Below the pieces are notes generated by a model. The model worked only from the letters and a program-made list of their open reading frames with translations. It was not told the origin of the DNA and did no database searches. DNA of 64,000 nucleotides from Sophora flavescens. Taxonomy: Eukaryota > Streptophyta > Magnoliopsida > Fabales > Fabaceae. Position 1 is the stretch's first letter; each line of letters begins with the position of its first letter. The stretch spans positions 79,323,228 to 79,387,227 of the forward strand of contig CM061068.1 of the NCBI GenBank assembly GCA_030762895.1, given 5' to 3'. Below are positions 57,478 through 64,000 of the stretch, one piece after another. The translations under genes were made by a program, and so were the position numbers.

Positions 57478-57770
57478 ATAAAATTGATCCCTATATTTTT
57501 AATTGCTCAAATCAAGTCCTTGTAATGCATGATCTATATGTGCATGCATTACCTGCGTTTGTTATCTTTTAGTTTTAGTTTTAACATTTTTTCAACTTAT
57601 TAAATAAAACTAATCATACACAAATGTTGTCAAGTGACAAACGGTTAGTCAGGCCAACAACTCTCGTTGAGTATAAGATAGTAGGTTGACAGCAGTACCA
57701 GATTTGTTCGATTATGAAATTAGAGGGATTTGATTTGAGTAATTGAAACTATAGGGATCAAAATCACTCA
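57478..57770. mobile_element. Inverted-repeat element (TTGATCCCTATA ends)
   Basis: The left arm, with TTGATCCCTATA and ATTGCTCAAATCAAGTCC, is matched in reverse complement near 57720-57765 by GGGATTTGATTTGAGTAATT and TATAGGGATCAA. About 290 bp, no ORF. It abuts the 3' truncated LINE. Confidence 0.5.
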
Positions 57771-57771
57771 T

Positions 57772-60014
57772 TTATAAAACTACAGAGATCAAGTGTTTAT
57801 TAGGAGATGGTTGCGACAACAGTGCAGTTTGGAGTCTTGTTAAGAGCATCAAGCATCTCTCCCAAGAGATTAAATGACATTTTTTATGAGTGTCATTACT
57901 TCCCCAAATAAAGTTTCTACAAATAGCCTCTGCCTCGTCACAAGTAGAGGCGGGAATTGCCATAGTTTGCATAATATAACTTGGCGTGCTATATAAACAA
58001 GATTGAGCCAGGGTGACTCTACTTGCAAAGGAAAGGTTTTTTGATTTCCAAGAAGAAAGTTTTTTCTTCATTTTATCTAGAATGAAGCTTACCGAGTGTT
58101 TAGAAACTCTCTGGTGAAGCATAGGGGCTCCTAAGTACATACCTAATTCTTGAGTTTGTTCAATTCCCAGCTCTTGACTTAATCTCAGAGAATCCTCACT
58201 CCTAATGTTTTTAGAAAAGAATACCTTGGATTTGTGGTAATTAATTTTCTGGCCAGAATTTGAACCAAACTCATCAAGAGTGTCTTTAATTAGCTACACT
58301 TGTTCCGAGTTAGCCTCAGCAAAAAGAACAATGTCACCTGCAAAAAAGATATGAGAGAGCAAAGGACTATTCCCTCTCCCAAAAGAGATTGGTTTCCAGT
58401 TTCCATTAGAGATTAAGTCTTGAATTATGTGACCCAATCTCTCTAAGGCAAGGACATAAAGATAGGGGAGATAAGGTCCCCTTGTCTTAGCCTCTTGAGG
58501 CATTAAAACAAGGAGTACTATTTCCATTCCAGCTTAAGCTCAAAACGAGAGGAAGATATGCAATGCATGATAATGTCCTTAATAACCACAGGCATAGAGA
58601 GTAAATTTAAAGATTCTTCATAAAAATTCCATTCAAGACGGTCATGGGCCTTTTCAAGATCTAATTTGATGATCATGAACCCTTTTTTACCCTTAAGATT
58701 AGAGATAGAATGAACAACCTCCTACATAACAAGAATATTATCAATAGTTGACTTACCCGGGATAAAGCTACTCTGGTTAGGAGACACAACATAGGGAAGA
58801 ACAACTTTGAGCCTCTGAGATATAATCTTAGAGATAATTTTATAACTGACATTACATAAGACAATAGGTCTTAGGTATTTAACATTAGAAGGGTCCTCAG
58901 TTTAGGGATGAGAGTAATTAATGTTGCATTCAAGATACTAATCTTTTCAGGTTTAGAAAAACAGTCCTTAATGAGATTAAAATAGAGGGACCTAGAATGT
59001 CCCATTGACTTTTGAAAAAGATAGGGTGAAACCCATCCGGACCGGGAGATTTATAATTACCCATACTAAATAAGGCTCTTTTGGTTTCCTCTAAAGTGAC
59101 CACACTAGCTAGTAAGTATTTATCCTCATCCTTTATTCAAAGAAAAGTGGAAACAATGTCAAAACTAGAAGTGTCTTGCATAGAGGATGAATATAGAGAG
59201 GTGAAATAATGAATAACATGGTTTTGTAAGTCATCCTCATTATAAATCCAATGATCCTCGTCATCTTGGAGGCCATAATCCTATTTTGTCTTCTCCTTTT
59301 GAGAGTAGATTGGTGAAAGTAGCGGGTATTTTGGTCCCCCATAGCGTCCCACTTACTTTTAGCATGTTGGAACTAGTAGCATTCTTCATGGGAGACTATA
59401 AGGTTATATTCATTCCAAAAGTTCATCTCTAAGGCTAAGCAATATAGTGTTAAGGTCATTTAGAAGGGACTTGTTGATGCCTTCAAGCCTCTTAAGAATC
59501 CTATGCTTTCTTTTGAAAATATGACTAAAAACCTCTTTGTTCCAAACTTTAAGGTTAGAGGTTAATCTTTGAATGTTAGCCTCCCAAGAGTTAGAAAGGC
59601 ACCAAGAGTGCTTCACTTAATTCTTAAAATCACAATGAAGAAGCCAAGCTCCTTTGAATTTAAATACCGACTGTTGTGTCTAACATTTCCATCATTAATT
59701 TTCAACCAAAGACCACATTGGTCAGAGGAAGATAGGGGAACATGAGTAACCGAACTAGTAGGGAAGAGGGCTTGCCAAGAAGAGTTACATAAAACTCTAT
59801 CAAGTCTTTCTCTCCATTCACCTCTGATCCCAGTAAAAGGTGGTCCAGCAAAACCCATGTTTATAAGCCTACAATCCTCAATACATTCCCTAAAAGAGTT
59901 ACAAGCTCTAAGGTTAACACTAACACCTCCCACATGCTCATTAGTAGAGATAATAGCATTAAAATCACCCCCAAGACACCAAGGGCCCCTATTAGCAGAA
60001 TTAAAGTCTCTCAA
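57772..60014 (-). pseudogene. LINE endonuclease and reverse transcriptase remnants
   Basis: Minus-strand pieces: endonuclease C-terminal half at 59613-60014 (CLGGDFNAIIS, RLDRVLCNSSW, SSSDQCGLW), linker helices at 59410-59616, a GDQNTRYFHQ segment at 59133-59342, the RT fingers and palm at about 58540-58864 (QSSFIPGKSTIDN, LDLEKAHDRLEW), the palm end at 58294-58527 (SHIFFAGDIVLFAEA) and the C-terminal part at 57772-58140 (YLGAPMLHQRVS, NFIWGSNDTHKKCHL). The usual FADD reads FAGD and the endonuclease SDH reads SDQ, so both active sites have lost a key residue. Stops and shifts separate all pieces. Confidence 0.8.
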
Positions 60015-61314
60015 CTCATTCCAAACCTCCTTTCTATGACCAACATCAAGACTAGCATAAATAAATAATAGAATAAAACCAGAAACTAGGATAATTATGA
60101 TTGACCTTTAAATGGATACAATACCTATATGTTGTAACAATGCTGATGGGCACAATATTTGATTTCCATAAGCACCATCCATCCATAAAAGCCACAAGCT
60201 TCAACTCTTGCACCTTCCACTAGTCTGATTCTTTGAATGACTCGATTAGCTGAAGGACCACTTATTCTAGGCTCTAGAATTTCCACAAAATCTAGGTGAA
60301 ACATTTTGATATAGTCCCTTACCAAACTGGCAAAATTCCTCCCCTCCAGCCCTTCGGCAATTCCATATCATGCAGTTCATTGGACAATATTATGGGAGGT
60401 TGCCATCACTGGCTCATTATCTTCTGACTGAAAGATCATTTTAACTTCTTCCACCTTATTTGGTTCACTAGAAATCACAGAGGATTCCCTTGGATGACTC
60501 TTATTTGGGGCTTCTCCTTCACTAGAGCTCTAAGGAGGTTTCCAAGAGAGATCCTTAGCTTGATTTTGTTCCTGACACTGCAGGGCTACCAAATTGTCTA
60601 GAATAAATTGTTCCTCATCTTTGTTTCCACTAAGATTAGGAATACAAGCAGAGTTAGGACTAGGCTTCTTTTTAAAGGCATTTTTATTTACTTTTGTCCC
60701 TTTCTTGCTGTTGTTCTGCTTCTAGAGTTTTCTAATTCCATCTACATTCCTGCTTCTAGGGAATTTTATTGGTTGGGCTTCATGGCCAGTAGCCGAGACA
60801 GGCCTAGGCTTAGGCACATTAATTTGGACGTTTTTTAGTTTGGAAATCTCCATCTCTAGGTTCTGAGTTTTGCACGGCAAGAAAGGAAGGGAGGTCACTA
60901 ATATTCTTGAAAAGGTTAACACTGGATGAGGCTCCATCACTTCCAAGAGCTAGTCCTTCCTCTTCAAGTTTGCTAACCTGATTTTCCACATTTACAACTT
61001 CTGTATGCCTAGAAGCAGGGGCTGTAATCAAGGCATTATCTACAGGATAGTCCATGGAGTTTTTAGGATACCTTGACTTAGTAAAAATTACTTCTTTACC
61101 AGATTTTTTAGACTCATCATCAGGTTTGCCAAATTGCTTGTCCATCCTTAAACCCTCCAGATTTTGGCCATTTGAGTTCTTGAAGTTTTGCCGAAATCTT
61201 CTAGGTTTGCGGGTAGCCACCATCATCCAAGCTCCATACTTGGAATTGTCATCTGATGCTGAAGAGAATGCTTGATCAGCCTACATCTCTTGACTCTTGA
61301 ATTGGGACGAATTC

Positions 61315-61704
61315 TCAGGATACCGATTGAGAGTCTTTAGGGTTAGGATCCATAGGGGCTGGTTTCGGTTCTCCACATTGAGTATCTTTGTAGCCATATT
61401 TGCCGTAATTAAAACAAACAAGGTAAAGCCCTTCATATTCTAGAAGAAGCTTATGACCACGAATCACCACGAAAGATTTTAAAGGCTTCTCCAAATCTAT
61501 TTCAACGCAAATTCTTTCATACTGACCTCGAGAGTGGACTGACGTTAATCTATCAACTTTCAGCATTGATCCAATTCCTGAACTTATCCTCCACAAGAAT
61601 TGAGTATTGAATAGTTCCATATGGAGTCTAGGAATTCTGATCCAAACCGCAATTTTAGTCTGTCTCAACATTCTAAAGAAACATAGGAAGCCGCCTCTAT
61701 ACAA
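61315..61704 (-). pseudogene. LINE ORF1 fragment (DUF4283 / CCHC type)
   Basis: A 129-codon frame with AVWIRIPRLHMELFN, a middle strand-rich part, and a knuckle where the second Cys is Tyr (CFNYGKYGYKDTQC). The preceding DUF4283 part lies in other frames up to about 61960. Confidence 0.7.
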
Positions 61705-62029
61705 TTAGATAGTGATCAGCGATCCTCCAAGGTCCCTCGAAAAGAGCAAACAAATAATCTTCTTCAGATGAAAAGTAGACCAGAAAATAGCTGTCGGGAA
61801 TATCCACTACTTTAATTGATCCTTTTTCTGCCATTTCTTTTGAAGATTGCTTTCAATGACTTTGAAATTAATGTTTTTTCCCATTAATTTGACAACCAGC
61901 GTTTTCCTCCAAGGATAAGACCAAATATCCCATTCTTCATCTGTTAATGGGATAACAACTCAAGCGCCATCTTCAGTTTCTGTTGGAACAAGATTATGTT
62001 GCATCAGGTTATCGTTCTTGGTGAGGTTG

Positions 62030-63091
62030 TGTTAGGGGTGAAATTTTGAGTTTTCTTGACGGATGTTTTTTCGACAGGCTGACGAAGAGATCGAAGTGAT
62101 AACCAAAATTTTCTAAGTATTGAAAATATTTGGTTGACAAGAAAATACAGTTCGACAAAGGAAAAGATTCGACAATCAAATTCCTGACAAAATAATAAAG
62201 GAAGACTTAGTCGAAGGAAGAGTCGTGAAGAGAAATAGAAAATTAAAGAAATTGGTTAAGTCCCCAATCCGACGAAAGGTACTAATACAAGTTGTCAAGC
62301 AATTCAAACCATCGAAGATAAGTAAATTGACACGGAGCGGTTCAAGATATTGAGCAGTTAGTGGAATTGCTTGACAAAACAGTTTAAGTATAAAACTTAA
62401 GAGAACTGCCAAAGACATGTGGCAGTCATTTAGATAGGGAGTTATTTCTAGGTAGTTATTTTATTTGCCTATAAATACTAGTAATCGCAATGTAATAAAG
62501 GTAGGTTACTTGATACACATCCTACACATCTCGATCACACAACAGATTGACGGATTACATTCAAGTATTCCCTCCATCCTTCTTATTTCAATACTATGGC
62601 AAAATTCAATGTCATTTTCATCTCTTTTGTTCAAGTTCTTTACTTTTTCCTTTTAATTTCCAGTATTTCTCTCAAGTTCGTCGTTCAAGTTTATTTTACT
62701 TCTTGCAAGTAGTGTCATTTAGATCTTTCTTTGCTTAACTTTCCTTTCAAACTTCAGTTTTCTTTTCATTATAAACTCAGTACGATTAGGAAGTTATTTT
62801 CTATTAAATAATTGTCCTTCTTTTTAAACTTCAAACTCAAGCAGTTTTATTGTCAACTTTCATTATTGGCAATATTCTGCACATCTCTTTCAAACTTACA
62901 TATTTGTTTTAACACTAAGTCTTTGCCAGTAATTCCTAATTTGGCTAATTGTCAAATTTGTACTTGACAGACAATTTACATACATATTTTTGATGATATT
63001 ACCGCATAACTCGTAGGTCCCACACTCATTTGATCTTCAATTATTTGTCACGAAGGAATTTTGGTCAGAAACCAAAAAACCAACGTTAACA
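62030..63091 (+). repeat. 5' LTR (1062 bp)
   Basis: Starts TGTTAGGGGTG and ends CAACGTTAACA, directly before AAT and the primer site. A TATA box, TATAAATA, is at 62470-62477. Confidence 0.8.
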
Positions 63092-63094
63092 AAT

Positions 63095-63112
63095 TGGCAC
63101 GCCCAGTGGGAC
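63095..63112 (+). other. tRNA primer binding site
   Basis: TGGCACGCCCAGTGGGAC lies three bases after the LTR. This primer-site sequence is common in plant gypsy elements. Confidence 0.75.
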
Positions 63113-63224
63113 GAGTTCAGAGTAACTCGTATAAGTGTCACGAACTCTCACATACAAATTCATTGTATGCGTCTATGGAGTGGGAGAGTAATTCAATCGT
63201 CCTCTAATTCCCAAAACTCTGAAT

Positions 63225-63793
63225 ATGAGTAGTGCAAGTAATGCAGGTGTAGTAAGCAATCGACACACCATTGTGTCAATGGTGGGTGCTAATCCTATAA
63301 CCACTTGTTGCGGCGATTGATAATGTTCCTGAAACTATGGCTAACGCTACTAATGCAAGAAATAAAAGCACTAATAGTTTGGTGGCTAGAAGAGGCGTTT
63401 CCTATGCTCAAGTTGTCAATAGGTTTTTGTGAAGTTGGTCAAGGAACACTCCCGTCACCAACTTCCCTAGTTGTACAACAAATAAGTCTGCCAACTACTG
63501 GATTGTCTCCACGAAGTGTTGTGAATTCAAACCCAAGAGGGACTACGCAACCTCTGCCACAACCTTTGTATGGAATGACTTACAGCTCAACCACGGTCAA
63601 CCCAAATACCCCATTTGCATACATACCATATCCAAATGGAGTAACGACGACCGTCCATACATCTGGACAAGCAGGACCGTCGAACTGGGGGCAAATCCCC
63701 AGTCGAGAGAATGGGATAACAAGGTCAATGGTGATGACTCATACTCTACAAGAGCGCCCAGTAGTAAGATCACAAGTATCCCCACTTAGATAA
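63225..63793 (+). pseudogene. Gag region of the gypsy-type element, broken
   Basis: A possible start ATG at 63225 leads a short Ser/Asn-rich frame that stops after about 32 codons. A second frame, 63305-63793, is open for 162 codons and is Pro/Thr/Ser/Asn-rich (for example PLPQPLYGMTYSSTTVNP), as in the disordered N-terminal part of plant gag proteins. No capsid core is reached before the frame ends at 63791. Confidence 0.45.
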
Positions 63794-64000
63794 CTCCCGC
63801 AAAATATTGTTGGTCAGTCAGAGGCTACATTATCCAATGTTTGACAACAAATTGACTCTAGCAACTTTGGCATGGTGAATACATTTACTCAGCAAATGGG
63901 TACAGTGATTACGCTATCAATGGAAAACACAAATAATGCATGCATGGCATTGGCAAACGAGATACATAGGTTAAATAGAGCCTTGGGCGTGTTAGCCCCA

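Larger units (their letters stand above)
57772..62029 (-). mobile_element. L1-type LINE, truncated and decayed
   Basis: Read on the minus strand: ORF1 with a DUF4283 domain (about 61690-61960: EEWDIWSYPWRKTLVVKLMG and FEGPWRI) and a zinc-knuckle remnant (CFNYGKYGYKDTQC); then an endonuclease and a reverse transcriptase in many broken pieces. The 3' end stops within the post-palm region, without the zf-RVT and RNase H domains usual for plant L1. The 5' side is cut at 62030 by a gypsy LTR. Confidence 0.85.
62030..64000 (+). mobile_element. 5' part of a gypsy-type LTR retrotransposon (runs out of window)
   Basis: A 5' LTR is followed by a primer site (TGGCACGCCCAGTGGGAC) and a decayed gag region. 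The LTR ends TGTTAG...TTAACA fit LTR retrotransposons. The element entered the LINE ORF1. The 3' LTR and pol are outside, so the superfamily is inferred from the primer site style. Confidence 0.8.

Overview
This window is plant nuclear DNA, AT-rich and intron-containing. It is probably from a legume; that is an inference from the style of its retroelements, SINEs and gene paralogues, and the species cannot be named from the sequence. Four host genes can be read exon by exon. They are a glutamate decarboxylase (GAD, + strand, 13983-17533), the SWR1-complex subunit SWC2/YL1 (+, 25057-38882), a TOM1/TOM3-type seven-membrane-span protein (+, 45739-49672), and a C3H17-like CCCH zinc-finger protein (-, 53342-56702) that carries a frameshift in its last exon. 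No CRISPR array, operon-type structure or convincing tRNA/rRNA gene is present.

The rest is mostly mobile DNA, much of it nested. From left to right: the 3' end and 3' LTR of a large LTR retrotransposon (1-4085), inserted in an old RNase H-like sequence; a small MITE; an almost complete but broken endogenous pararetrovirus of the family Caulimoviridae (about 4762-12116), lying between two TA-rich microsatellites; a long inverted-repeat hAT-like element (12782-13551); then GAD. After GAD comes a minus-strand copia element (18205-23171), itself interrupted by a 1256-bp LTR-like insertion with a perfect 5-bp target duplication. SWC2 has a 9-kb intron 7. It holds a decayed LINE tail and a non-autonomous gypsy-like element (28703-35812), whose 3' LTR was later hit by a complete copia element (30785-35762). 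Both of these insertions keep perfect target-site duplications. Intron 8 holds another LINE scrap.

The stretch 39.8-44.4 kb is packed with small elements: foldback MITEs, two tRNA-derived SINEs, a non-autonomous Mutator-like element with ~285-bp terminal inverted repeats and a 9-bp target duplication, and an RNase H fragment. TOM1 follows, with a GC-AG intron and a LINE fragment in intron 5. Next come a poly(A) retroposon with a 16-bp target duplication (51942-52505) and the CCCH gene. The right end is a minus-strand L1-type LINE (about 57790-62029) whose ORF1 end is cut by the 5' LTR of a gypsy-type element (62030-63091) that runs out of the window.

The host genes look like ordinary independent transcription units, and I see no sign that they work together. 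The points most worth following up are the pararetrovirus with its unusual downstream ORF and all-ochre stop codons, the GAD with a missing calmodulin-binding signature, the short CG-rich motif array in the LTR-like insertion, the mosaic LTRs of the second copia element, and the layered insertions in SWC2.
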